From positions 142,519 through 206,518 of the forward strand of contig NW_006766901.1 in the NCBI RefSeq assembly GCF_000275845.1: 64,000 nucleotides of DNA, given 5' to 3'. The stretch comes from Dichomitus squalens LYAD-421 SS1 (lineage: Eukaryota; Basidiomycota; Agaricomycetes; Polyporales; Polyporaceae). This document shows, one piece after another, positions 10,271-22,412 of the stretch. The notes under the pieces were generated by a model that was not told the DNA's origin, ran no database searches, and was given only the letters and a program-made list of their open reading frames with translations. Within the stretch, counting starts at the first letter, position 1, and each line of letters begins with the position of its first letter. The translations under genes and the position numbers were made by a program.

Positions 10271-13200
10271 ATGGCAGGCCCTCCATTAGCCACCTCGGTG
10301 CGTCCCCCTTGCACACTTTGTTCCATCCCTTCCTCGCTGACCTTCCGTCCTCCCGTCCTTTGCCTCCTGTGCCGTCGTGCCGTCTGCCATCTCGTCCTGT
10401 ATATTTTCATCCTATTACCGCATCGCGCGTCCTGTCACATCATACCTGGTGCGTACCTCGTCTCTCTGCCGTTCGTCCCTGCGCACACGCAGCACGCAAC
10501 CTCCCCTCATCTGCTATCCTCTATCCCCTCCTCTCCCTCATCTCAGCCTCCACGCGCACACAATCCCTTTGCCTTCCCCCAGCCCCATTCTAGTGCTAGC
10601 GGCCCACCATCCGCGCAGCTCGCATCCACCCCAGCGCAGTCGCCACCCCCATCACAACACCTCTCCCTCCTCCCCTCCGCTTCCTCTACAGCACGACAAT
10701 CACTAGCACCCACACGAGCATCCTCGTCTTCTACACACAGCGACAAGCCTGTCTCATCAAACTCTGCCGCTGGTAAGACGCACACCAGCTCGAGCTCACC
10801 AGCCGCAGCCGGCTCGGGCCCGACCAACGACGACATCGAGGCCGTCATCCAGATGGCCATGGCCTCTAGCAACTCCCCGCGGACGAGCAATCCCCCACGG
10901 GACACGCGCACGCAGCTCTTCGTAGGAAATGTGCGTCCGTTTTCTCTTCTCTTCTCTTCTATCCATGCGTCACCTGCGCCCTTCCATTTCCCATCGTGTG
11001 CGCGTCCCGCAGCGTGCTGAGGAGCGCGGAGCGTCCTGACGCGCGCGGCGAACCTTGGCGTGATCGTCTGGACGTTCTGTGGCCACGAACCTTGTTCGGC
11101 CGACCGCTTGCCGCGCACCCCATTTCTCACTGTGTGTGGTGCGCGCGAGCCGGCGCACGACACAGCTCCTGCTCGCTTCGTTCCGCTGTCGTCATGCTAT
11201 GCACTTCGTACCACCTCTTTACTCTTACCCGATTTCTTCGCCTTCATCAACACACCACTGACCGCGACGCGCAGCTCCCATACCGCGTCCGCTGGCAAGA
11301 CCTCAAGGACCTCTTCCGCCGCGCGGGCACCGTCCTGCGCGCAGATGTGTCCCTCGGGCCCGACAATCGCTCGCGCGGATACGGCACCGTCCTCCTCGCG
11401 ACCGCCGAGGACGCCGGGCGCGCCGTCGACATGTTCAACGGGTACACCTGGCAGACGCGCACGCTCGAGGTGCGGCCCGACAGGATGGGCGAGGAGATCG
11501 GGTTCGCCGGCGCCGTGTTCCCTCTGGGCGTAGGCGGGGTGGGAGTGCCGCTGTCCACAGGAGCGGCAGGGGCGGGACTGGGAGTGTTCGGGACGCCGCT
11601 CGTGGGCAGCTTGTCGCCCGTGCCTGGGGCTGCGGGGACGCCAGCAGGAGTGGGGACGGGGTGGGGGTGTCGCTCGCGTCTCCCGCGCCGAGTCTCGCGG
11701 CTGCGGTGAGGTTTCCAGGGCTGTCGCCGTTCGGCGCGGGGCCGGGGCCGTCGGGCGAGGAGGACGGGGTGAGCTTGGGCTCGACGTCGAGTCGGCCGGG
11801 TACGGGCGCGGGCGCGGGCGCGCAGGCGAGTAGGAACCTGTTTGTCGGGAACGTGAGTGACTGTTTGCGTTGGCGTGTATTCGATAGGGGCTCACCATGC
11901 TGCATCTGCTTCTGTTGCGCGCGGGCAGTTGCCGTTCCACATACAGTGGCAGGACCTCAAGGACCTGTTCAGGCAGGCGGGCGCGGTGCAGCGGGCGGAC
12001 GTCGCGCTGGGGGCGGACGGGCGCTCGAGGGGTTTCGGGACGGTGAGCTTCTCGAACGAGGCGGACGCTGAGAGGGCGGTGAGGATGTTTAATGGGTGAG
12101 TCGTTCGTCTTGGTTTTTCTGGACTTTGTGTCTCCCGGACTCTTTGGTCTATCAATTTCATACGCCGTTGCGAACGTGAACAAGCAGGGCACAATTTAGT
12201 CGTGATATATAGACGCGCATATGTCTACAGCTGGCTCCTGAGAGTCTGAGGTTCTGCGGGTATGTGCAGCTGCGGAAAATCGAGATCTGCACACACGAAA
12301 TCGCTCAGGAACGCACCCAGCGAACCTACCGTAGTTCCTGCGCGTGCCCTCTGCCCCTTTCTTTTACTCCAGCTGCCAGCTTCTTTGGGCGGGGGCGGTC
12401 GGGGCCTAGGCCGGGCCTCGCGAGAAACGACAGCCTACGAGAATATCACATCGCGCACGCATCCTGTCCTCTCGATTTGGCCATCAGCCCGCAGGCAGAC
12501 AGAAGCTAACCTTTTCCCGTTTCGCTCCAGGTACGAGTACAACGGCCGCCCGCTCAAGGTGCACTTCGACAAGTTCGCGCCGCCCGCGAGCTCGTCCGCG
12601 CCGCTCGTCGGGCCCTCGGCGGCGTCCCCGGCGGCGCTCGCGTTCGCGCAGCAGCACCCGACGCTGTCGCGCGCGGCGTCGCTCGCGCAGCAGCTCCTCG
12701 CGTCGTCTGTCGAGCAGCAGTCGCGGGGGCCGTCGTTGCTCGGCTCGAGGCGCGCGAGCGAGCAGGCGGGCGCGTTTGGGGTGTATGGGGGGGAGTCGTC
12801 GGCTGGGGAGCAGGAGGCCGCGGCGGCTGCGCTTGCGGCGGAGCTCGCGCAGAGGCTGTCGGTGGCTTCGCCGTCGGGAAGGCACGCGCACGCGCATGCG
12901 TCGCTGGCTGGTGGGCAGCCGCGGTCGCAGCCACAGAGTCCGTATGCGGGGAAGTACTCGCACCAGCACCAGCAGCACCATCAGTATCCACACTCGCACC
13001 AGCACCAGCATCCGACGCATATACCGATCCCGCCGGCGATACAGTCGCCGTATACTTTTGATTTCTTGCACTCGGGCCCAACGACGCCATATGACGTGTA
13101 TGACTTGAGCACGTACCAGCGGATGAGCGCGGGGACGGGGATGGGCGCGATGGATGGGTACGTGCAGTCCCAGCAACCACCTCAACAGCAGCATATGCAA

Positions 13201-14556
13201 CATCACGAAATCAGTCCCGTCCCTCCGGCGTCGTCCGCGCAGGAGAGCTCAACAGCGCCGTCGAGGACAACAGCCACCGGGTCTGCGTCGCAGCCATCGC
13301 TGCCTACGCAGAGCCAAGTTTCGCCTCCGACGGAGCCCTCGTCCCAGCCTGCGACAGGCGCGACCTCACCATCGTCGTCTTCGAGATCACATTCGACGCC
13401 CCAGCAGCAAAACCACCATCCGGCACACCCTGGCCCGATCGCGCTTCCTCCACCACCACCCGTGACCGCGTTCCCTCATCCTCCGCCACACACTCTCTCC
13501 CCACCGTACGCGATGTCGCCGCACGGGCACCCCATGAGCCCGTTGCACCACCCCATGATGGGCATGGGCATTGCGATGATGACACCCCACGGCCTGCCCC
13601 CCATCACGCCCTCCATGCCCTCGTTCACGTTCCTCCCGCAGGGCTCCCCGGGCTTGCCCTCGCCCGCCGCCCCCGGCACGGGCGAGATGGCGGCAGACGG
13701 GAGCAGGCCCCCAGGCGCGGTGGCGCCCGCGGGGATGTACGACCACATGCGGCACGTCATGGCGCCCTTCACACCGTTCTCCCCGGGGACGGCGATGTCC
13801 CCGGGGGCGTTCTGGGGCCGCCCGGGGACCGGGGCGAACCCGTTCATCAACCCCGCGGTGGGCGCGCCCGTGCGCCCGGGGCAGTATTACGGGTACCCCG
13901 CCCAGCAGCAGCCGTCGCAACAACAGCAGCAGCAGCAGCAGCAGCAGCAACAGGGCGAGCAGGACGGCGCGGGGTACTTCCCTCCGGTGGGCGGCGAGCC
14001 GCAGGCGCAGGCGCATGCGCAGGAGCCGCCGGGATACTTCCCGTGGGTGCCTCCTTCGCAGTCGCAGCAGCCTGACGGGCAAGGACAAGGACAAGGGCAG
14101 ATGCAGCGCTCGAGCGGGCTCGCGAACGAGATCTTGCGCGACGACAGCGCAGCGTTCGGGCACGCCAACGGCAACGGCAACGGCCACCGAGAGGCGCGGG
14201 TGAGGGAGAGCCCCGGGGACAGCGACGGCGCGACGACGACGGGGAGCGCGTCGACGGCGCCGGAGACGAGCTCGCGCGGGACGTCGTGGCACACCGACAC
14301 GGACGACGGGGCGAGCCAGAAGGCGCAGATCCGCGCGGAGGCGCGTGCGCGGGGTGCGGGCGGGCTGAACGTGGAGACGTTCGTACCGGACGACTGTGCG
14401 GCTGCGGGGGCTCTGGACGTGAACGGGCACGGGGCGAAGCCGCGCGCGTACTCGGCGGAGAGCACGGCGAGCGCGGGGGGCAGCGGGAGCGGGCGGGGGT
14501 CGCTGACGAGGGCGGACTCGGACCCTGTGCGGAAGATGCTGAGGGGGCCGTCGTGA
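10271..14556 (+). CDS. Two-RRM RNA-binding protein (Gbp2/Hrb1-like arrangement)
   Basis: Likely an mRNA-binding protein of the nucleus or cytoplasm. RRM1 has RNP2 QLFVGN just before an intron (10931-11274), then LPYRVRWQDLKDLF and RNP1 SRGYGTVLL. RRM2 has NLFVGN before an intron (11853-11928), then LPFHIQWQDLKDLF and RNP1 SRGFGTVSF, and ends after an intron (12096-12530) with YEYNGRPLKVHFDKFA. The same intron position in both RRMs points to domain duplication. The C-terminal exon (12531-14556) is low-complexity, rich in P, S, H and G, with a poly-glutamine run at about 13914-13950. The N-terminus is inferred: ATG 10271 in good context, then an intron to about 10547. Between the RRMs the frame changes near 11665 at a G-run (GGGACGGGGTGGGGGTG). 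A short 50-nt intron or a base-count error would both explain this. Paralogy to yeast Gbp2 is by architecture only. Confidence 0.85.
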
Positions 14557-16393
14557 GGCGGGTGTCGCACGATCTCGTTCAAGTTTGGGCTTGGGATAAA
14601 GGATAAGGTAACGTCTGGGCGCGGGTTGTAGCTTAGAGGGCGGTTCTCTCGAGTCGGTTCAGGCGATCGGACTGACGGGATACTACACACATGCATGCAT
14701 ATACACATCGCGCCTCACCACTTTACGCCGCGCACGCAGGTTTCCGCTGGTCATTTGCTATCACTGCTGTTTTTGTCGGTCAGGTTGGGCGGTCGGTCGG
14801 GATATAGAGAGAGGGAGGAGGGCGTGTGCAACGCAAAACGTATCGTCATGTTACATGTATCTTATTCGCGCTCCGATTTTTCATTTTTCTGTTGTGTTCG
14901 GTTTGTCATTCGAGTATCGTCGGTCCGTTCTCGTAGTCGGCGAGCTCTATTTGCTTCTTGCTGTCTCGACTCATAGTATATGCCAGCTGTCAAGCTATAA
15001 CGATAGCGAGCCGTTATTGCGGTCAAACCGTGTTGGTCATTGTGAGACCCTACGAACGACTCCATCTCACGGTAAGTAGATATAGGATACCATCTCTAGC
15101 TGGTCTCCCGTCAATGCCGCACTAGATGGAGTGGAAGGTTTGGTAATGTACATGAGGGCACACAGTGCTGAAGTTGAAGTTTCCGGACAAGTCATCGTCA
15201 CAAGAGGCTCCTTCAGGTGGAGAGATGGGTTGGTGGTCTGACACGACCAGTTCATGAAGCGCTTGCGTGCGGCGACGCTCACAAAGGCAGGCCGCACTCG
15301 GAACAAGTGATTCCACCGAGACTCTCCCTCGACGTGAACCACACCCAACCACCCCTCTCTGAGAAATATGGCCCAATACCGTGAGGCATTATACTTGACC
15401 AACGCCCGAAGTCGCTGAGCCGCTTCCCCATCAGCAAAAGTGCAAAATGGTTGGCTACGGTTGGCTCGATTGGCCATGGCACTCAAAATTGGCGTCAATT
15501 ATATCTAAGCCCAATTGAAGGGGAATCAACCAACATTTGCAGGATGAATTGTCCCAAATGTCCATGTATAGAATATCGTACAGCCCTCTAAGGCAGACTG
15601 ACGCCCTGTCCCGATTCAGCCCCCGACAGCTTGACGTGCAACGTCATATATCATTACCTATGACGCAACGCTACGAACGATAGATAAAGCCAGGCTAATC
15701 CCATCCGATTCTTGACAACTCTTTCCTCCGGACTCCCATCTCCCCCGCTGTACTCTCCTCATCATACCCAATGGGATGCATCCTTTTCTTGCGAATACCG
15801 CACCCGCCGTCAAGGTAAGTCGTCACATTTGACAAATAAGGTAAGCATGCTTGAATCGGACATGTTCACCGCATATATGCGCTTAGTCATGAAGGTACGT
15901 ACATCTCTTGGGCGGCCCGGGTGAGGTTGCGTGATAATCTCTGTTTGTATGTCTCGCCTTCGCATCCCTTGTATTTCTCCCATGTACTGGTGAGTCCAAG
16001 TGCGTGTCCAATTGTCGGTGAGTCAATCCGGATACTTGCGTCATTTCTGTATATAGTTGTCGTAGTTTACTGCGGGCACGGCGTACCTCCTGTATCTTGT
16101 TGTAGATTACGTCATATCCTTGCAATACCATCTTTCCAATCATATGCCCAAATTGAGCGGAATCGAAACGATATGTGATTACATAAGAGCACCATATTTG
16201 TGCAATCCAGCGAACTTCCGAACCAATTAAGCATGTCTGAAGATAGTCTTGAAAATTGAAGCTCTTCGGGGCAAGTGGTGGCGTCAATTGGCTTCGATTG
16301 GCCTGATTGGCTTCGAATATATTTACGACCCCTATTGGATTGCAATAGAATCATAGAGAACTTAGCATGCTTGTAACAATCGAATGTACAACT
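14557..16393. other. Intergenic: RRM gene 3' region and gene fragments
   Basis: 14557-15060 looks like the 3' untranslated region and downstream spacer. A 143-codon minus frame (15067-15498, with SRWNHLFRVRPAFVSV) resembles no family I know. At 15777 a possible gene start reads MHPFLANTAPAVK, followed by a GTAAGT donor and a second exon reading FTAYMRLVMK before another donor near 15895. No continuation is found, so it may be a truncated 5' gene end. Confidence 0.35.
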
Positions 16394-16589
16394 TGTTGGA
16401 ATCCTGGCGTCAAAATGGCGAGCTCGCGGAACGAGCGCCACAGGTCCCGCCCCCCGACGGATACCCGCGCCCTTATCTACCCCTATTCTACTGTGTATAT
16501 AAGGTCTATTGTATGTACTATGTACGGCACGCGTTTGCACCGGCCAAACGCGAATCCCATTTGTGCCCGCTTGCCCTCGAACTTCTTCA
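16394..16589 (+). repeat. Solo Copia LTR with 5-bp target duplication
   Basis: A 196-bp copy beginning TGTTGGAATCC and ending CTTCTTCA, the same length and ends as the two LTRs of the element at 45508-47703. CAACT flanks both sides (16389-16393 and 16590-16594). It carries a TATATAAG promoter-like box. A solo LTR with intact duplication is the expected product of LTR-LTR recombination. Confidence 0.9.
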
Positions 16590-16784
16590 CAACTTGGACG
16601 ACATATTCTTGAATGGCTTCGCACATGCTGCAAGCCAATTGAAATGCAGTTTTGCTGATGCCAGTCTGCATGATGTGACTTAGATTAATCTCGGCACAGC
16701 CTCCGCTACTGCGCGTCTCAAGCTCGCTGTACTAGTATTGCTCAACGACGACAAGTGCTTTCTATCAGTCCCTGCTTGCTCTCC

Positions 16785-19746
16785 ATGGCCGACCTCGCAG
16801 GCTCCCCGCATTCCTTGCCTTCCGCTTCATCCACCACGCAGTCTCCGGTGCTTCCTTGGGAGGTAATCGAGAGGACCATCGATTTCTGCGCAGGCGACAA
16901 GGTCACGCTGTGCACTTTCGCTCTCACCTGCAGCCAGCTCCATCCTCGCAGCATCTTTGTTCTCTTCACTGATGTCGATATTCAGAGCGAGAAGCAGCTC
17001 ATTCGGCTCTATGATGCTGTCTGCGCTCGGTCGCACCTTCAGCCTGTCGTGCGATTTCTGTCGTTTCCGTGGGAGAAATTCTCTCCATTCCCCTTGCTGT
17101 CCATCTTTCCCGGTCTCCGCGACGTCACCTTCGATAGGATTTGGTCTGTGATCAGGGACGATAGCCAGCTTCCCCAGTATACTCTACTACTTTGTGGCAG
17201 ACAATTCTCCACAGGCCTTCGCAGCCTGACTATCCGCGCGGCTAGATTCCAAACACAAACCATCTTCCTTCGCTTCCTTTCCAGCCTTCCCGAACGTCGA
17301 AAACCTCACCTGCGAGCGTTTAGTAATCGTGTCACATACCGCTCTGGGGGAATTGGACTTATCTCATCGGCTGAAGCTGCGAACGTTGAATGTGAGCGTT
17401 GATATAATCACCTGTGTTCCTTGTCTGTAACTCTCTGTGTTTCCTTTCAGATACTTGGAGACGTGGACGACTCCATCACAGAACTGCTATCTCAGATAGC
17501 TCGAACGCCGACCACTAGTCTGCCTGCGATTGGCGACCGTACTCGTTCGTATCTCCTTCTGTCTCCTAGTCGTATATCTCATATAGTTCAAATTAGCATC
17601 GTCATCTATTCCGCCTACTCAATCAGACGAAGATCAGGATTGCTATACCTCCTGCACATGGTGGATACAAGCCGAGCCTGCGAGGCTTCAAGAAGCCGTC
17701 CGCGTCTTGCCTAGATCGAAAGAAACATCGATACGAGATGTCGCTCTGGTCATCTGGGACCGGAACTTTGGGCATCTATACTATGAATTCCGGCGACCTG
17801 CCACCATGGAGGTCTGTGCAAAATTGGAGAAGGCCCTGCTCACGTATCCCACTCACCGCGCACTATTGACGGTTCCCGCCGGATGCCCAGTCCTGAACGA
17901 GCGGAAGACGATCTCCTGGTCGGACGAGCTCCGCAGGTGCTTGCATCCACTAGGTAAGACATGGGCGATCGCAGAAGACACCAGACACTGTGAGCATCAT
18001 CCAGGAATCTCAATTCTGACTCGAACATTGACATGCGTAGCTGGCAAACTCGGGCATGACTCGAGGGTCACCGCACTTGTCGTCTCCTCAGATGGGCGTT
18101 GGGTAGCGACAGCGTCCGAGGATTCCACCATCATCCTGTGGGATGCTCGAGACGCATGTATCTCACAAGAGTGGCTCGCCCACACTGGGAAGGTCTGGGA
18201 CCTCGCATTCTCACCAGACGGCAGACACCTCGCGTCCGCCGGTGCAGAACGCAAGATCGCAATCTGGGACATCGGTGGCAGTCCACGCCAAGTTGCCACC
18301 ATCGGAGGATATCCTGCTGCTGTCACAGACTGCGAGTGGTCCAACGACGGTATTTACATCGCATCCGTAGACGGCCAGAACATCGTACGGCTCTGGGATG
18401 AGCAGACATTCCAGCCGCTACCTCTCGACGGCACCGACCACCCAGCATATCTCAAGCCCCTGTTCTCCCCTGACAGCCAGTGGCTTCTGGTCCACGATCT
18501 GTACAGCTGTGACGTCTGGGATATTGTGTCCCGCACCTTTCTGGCACTCTCACTCCAGCCAGCTGAGAGGGGCAGAGGTGTGCGGGTCAAGACTCGACCC
18601 CTTGACCCTCTCGGCTTGAACCCGGGGTCTGACTCGGGGTCTGACCCGGGTCTGACCTTTTCGAGGGGTTAACACGTGATGCACGGTCGGCCCTCGCGTA
18701 GAATAGTCGACCGCGTACTACCGGGAGCGCCGGAAGGGTGAAAGTGCCCAGCTGGCAGCTTGAGCGCAAGGCGGACTCATATGCCACATTGACGACGGGA
18801 TATGCTAACTATAGATGTCGTTTGTATATATTCGCTCGTCCTGACTGCTCCTACAGACGTAGAGGTCGGATAATGCATCTCTGCTAAACCTTACACCTCT
18901 CCGAGTCCTCGCTGGTTTCCCGGACAGTACTCCTCTGGGTCGGCATCCATCTCCACCATGGCAAGTCCCTCGCAGCGTTCCTGAAGGCCATTGGTTTCAC
19001 CCTCTCGCTTATGGATGGCCGAGACGTTGCCAGTGGGCAGTTGGAAAGAACAGTTCGTGGCCGCTACAGGCGAGCTCGCTCGAGCAGTGAGTGGCGAACG
19101 GCCGGCCGACCCGGCGGTTCACGTGCCCGGAAGCTCCGACGTTGATGTTGCCTTGGCTTGATCCAGGGTCTGACCCCAAGGTCTGACCTGGGTCAAGGAG
19201 GGGTCTGACCCGAGTCTGACCCAGCCGAGCACATGTCTGGAGAGGGGCGAGCTTCCTATCATAGCGGTATTCAGTCCCTCGAGCACACACATCGCTGTTG
19301 GATATACAAGTGGAACGACCCGTGTCTGGGACCTAGCGACTAGAGGGCAGCCTCTGCTCTTGCCGGGCCACGAAGATTGGGTCCACGATGTGGCTTTTTC
19401 CCCGAATGGTCAGCTGCTGCTCTCAGCGGCGCAAGACAAGACGATCAAGGTATGGGATGTACACACAGGTTCTGTGGTTCATTTACTTGAGGAACACGAG
19501 GACGGCGTGTGCAAGGCGTGCTTCTCGCCGTGTGGGAAGTATATCGCCTCTGCGTCTGATGACGAGACGGTGAGGGTGTGGAGGACGGGCGATGGACTAT
19601 GCTTGGCAACTCTTTCCGACCACGGTTCCCGGGTCGATTATGTCGCGTTTACTCCCGACGGGACGATGCTGTGGTCTGCAGTACGCAATGGAACTGTCCA
19701 GGGTCGTCGCTTGCAAGATGTCATACCAAATGAATTCAAGCTCTAG
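16785..19746 (+). pseudogene. F-box / WD40 fusion gene with hAT insertion and a frameshift
   Basis: F-box proteins recruit substrates to SCF ubiquitin ligases. The F-box reads LPWEVIERTIDFCAGDK near residue 23, followed by an LRR-like region. Exons are 16785-17391, 17451 to about 17540, a stretch to 17953, then 18041-19746. The intron 17954-18040 joins CLHPL to the first of about eight WD40 repeats in frame, so F-box and propeller appear to be one protein. A 667-bp hAT element lies between WD40 repeats 4 and 5, and removing it with one 8-bp duplication gives PAERGELPIIAVFSPSSTH in frame. At 17288-17291 an extra C shifts the frame; reading CTTCCG instead gives LPNVENLTCERL, which fits the family. 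That may be a sequencing error or a genuine lesion. If both lesions are real the gene is dead. Confidence 0.75.
18573..19239. mobile_element. 667-bp non-autonomous hAT element
   Basis: The termini are CAGAGGTGTGC on the left and CAGACATGTGC on the right (inverted), followed on both sides by GGGTCA-type repeats. Flanks are a perfect 8-bp duplication GAGAGGGG (18565-18572 and 19240-19247), the hallmark length of hAT elements. Several GGTCTGACC motifs sit just inside both ends (18624-18660 and 19160-19222), as expected of subterminal transposase binding sites. No transposase is encoded. Confidence 0.9.
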
Positions 19747-22412
19747 GTAGATTTACATTGAACTAATGACCTTCGTTCCGTTTGTCTACATTGGGACGGA
19801 TGTATGTGTTCCGTCGGGACGGTCTCAATTTCGCTTACGTTGCTTTTGATATCTCGCTTGCTGATACATACGACTGTCATTCACATAAAGCCTTGTCCTT
19901 CGTCTTGTATCTGCCAAATATAAATCGTTCCTCTCCGTCCAGGAAGCGACGAATTCTACCAGCTTGCCGCTCCATTAATGTAGTAACAAACACAAAGAGC
20001 GAGGACCCACTATGGAGATATACCATAGAAAGCACCAGTCATCTAACGTGCAAAACCGCAACGCTGCTATGGAGACATCAAGAACGACCTTGTTCGGTCC
20101 ACCCTCCAGTTTCAAACAGAGGAACCCTGACAGCGGCGGAGAGGCGTCGACGACCTAACGTCCTTTCGAAGGTGACATTGTTAGTCATACGACACGCAAG
20201 GTAGCCGACCCGTTCCCAATTGATGGGACGCGAAGTGGTCTATTCCGAAGACGTACCCGCTCCGGCCAGATTGCAAGGCGCGACGGAACGCAAATGGCGT
20301 CCAGCAGGCAATGATGCCTGCGGACTCCGTCGTGCTCGCTCCGTCGACCTCCACCTGCACGCATCGCACGGTCATCGGCTACCAACAGGTCCTCCGGTCC
20401 TTGCGTCCGGTTGTGGCCCGAAGGAGCGCGGCGTTCGCGCATGCTGTCGGGAAATTCAGCGGAAGATGCTGTGAACGAAACACTTCGGACGCTTGCTCGA
20501 GGCGGCGCGCGGTGTTTGTTTGGCCTACGGACTGCGAATGTCTTGGAGCGTGATGAGGAGAGAATGATCGGAAGGGAGAGGAAAGATGGCGGCGGGCACG
20601 TACGCCGTGAGGACCGCTGGACAGGGGGGGACGAGACGAGATGGTGGGCTCCCAGCTTGTATCCGTTTGTAGAAGATGATGCTTGTAGACATAGGAATGT
20701 GCGCTTAGGTTTGAAGAAAACACTGCCCCGCATCTTTTCGGAATACGATCTGAATCATTCACCAGCATCCGACCTACGGCCGAAGCAATGGGGCCTCTAT
20801 GGAGTATGTGGTGCCCATTGCGCGGGGACGACGCAGGTTTCGGGTGGTGTAGTAGGCATGGGCTGGAAGGACTGACGCGGCTTTGAAGGTCACGGCATGG
20901 ACATGGGTACCTGTAGAATCTACGAAGAGCCAGGTCCATGCAGGTGAACGCGAGTCAGTCGAACACCCGCGCATGTGCGCGGAGAAAGACACTGCGTAAC
21001 TCAGAATGTGAGCACTCGCCTTGCACTTGAATCTTGATCAACCAGTTCCGCCAGTATGCGCCCTCCTGTTTGCAACGGAAGGTGACACTGGCGCTCTCCT
21101 AGCAAGAACGACGAGAGCGGTCCCGTACAGTAGAGATCGACGAGGACATGGAAAGGCATTCTGGGGTGACAAGTTGCTATTATTGTACTGTGGCAGGAGT
21201 TGGCTGCAGGATGGGAGGCCGGTCTAGAGGTTAGGCAACACGACAAGTAGTAGCGACATACAGCGCGTAGGGATGGTGGTCGCGTCCATGGCAGTAGTAT
21301 ACGGAGCTGAAGCAGCTACTGGACGTTGGGACGAAGCAAGAGGCAACTCAGCGCACCAGGAGGGCAGCCGGAACTGTGCGAGGGTCCGGTGACTCCGGTC
21401 CGGTATGCGGCGTGCGTCTGACTTGCGAGCGTCGACATGCGCTGTCCAAAACCTTCGCTGAAGCGTACCGTTCGACTGTATTCACTATGCGCCAGGCACA
21501 TGTGGTGATTTTTTGTCGCGTGAGTGTTATCTCATTTGTGTAGATAAATGGAGGCGCGCGACAGAGCTCGTTGGTTATGAATACCGCTAGTTGGGTAAGT
21601 TCGTACAATCTCATCTCCACAGCCCGAAACTGACTCAACGCTCGTCTTGAGAGGTTTCGCAAACAAATGCAATGCCGTATCTGAGGCGGTCTCCGGAATT
21701 GCGAATTAAGTACCATACCTTGTCGCCCATGCCGGAGTCCGGCTCAGCTGCAGTGTGTCGCCATCTTTGACTTTGAGACAAGGTTCACTCGTGTGCTCAT
21801 CCGCCCCTCCTGCAGTCCAGGCTACGTGCACAGGACAGGACTCATGCCGATCCTACCGTGATCGGCTTTACAGAGCTCATCAGCTCATCCCCCGTTCTAG
21901 GAGACCCCTCTCCTTCGACCCCGGAGCGGCGGCTCCGGCAGAGCTGTTGCTGATTCCTTGGTAGGGGACGGTTCCCGTTGTCAAAAGCCGTGTCAGAGTA
22001 CCAAGGGCTACACGATAGTGGCTGCGGGAGATGGTATAGGTTCTTGTGGTCGCTTGACAATATGTTTCACGCCTCAACCCACATCTAATTTTCTGTTACG
22101 CAGTGGGCCGGCGCTACCTGGTCGATGCTGGCTTCTAAAACATGCTGTGGATATTTAGGCAGTCGATGTCGTTGGAGCGTACCTCAAAGGACATATCCAA
22201 GAAAATAATCAACATGCGGCAGTTGCCCAAGTAGTGACACGCATACATAGCGGCAAAGATGGGCGCTTGCCGGTCGGACAAAGTCACAAAGGTTCGTCTG
22301 ACGGGCGCTTGTATATATATACAGCACAATAGCTGTGGCTCCGGCCCCATCTAGGTTGGGTTCGAACCACCACCGTCCTGGCGCACAACCGTTCTGCACA
22401 CTCACGAAATAG
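19747..22412. other. 2.7-kb intergenic region, no gene recognised
   Basis: Both strands contain overlapping frames of 60-190 codons (for example 20185-20939 minus and 20411-20875 plus), with no domain, no signal peptide and no coherent splice sites. The plus-strand sequence around 22340-22370 contains GGGTTCGAACC, resembling a tRNA-type B box, but no cloverleaf can be drawn around it. Confidence 0.4.

Noticed and set aside
13914..13950. CAG/CAA run as a separate microsatellite of interest
   Set aside because: It is a poly-glutamine tract in frame within the RRM protein, common in such tails.
13387..14708. Minus-strand frames of 273-347 codons opposite the RRM protein tail
   Set aside because: Arg/Pro-rich shadows of the GC-rich low-complexity exon.
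20185..20939. Minus-strand frames as a gene
   Set aside because: No start context, splice pattern or family likeness; overlapping frames on both strands are equally long.
22340..22375. GGGTTCGAACC resembling a tRNA B box (possible tRNA or SINE)
   Set aside because: No matching A box at the right distance, no acceptor stem and no tail; a chance palindrome is enough.
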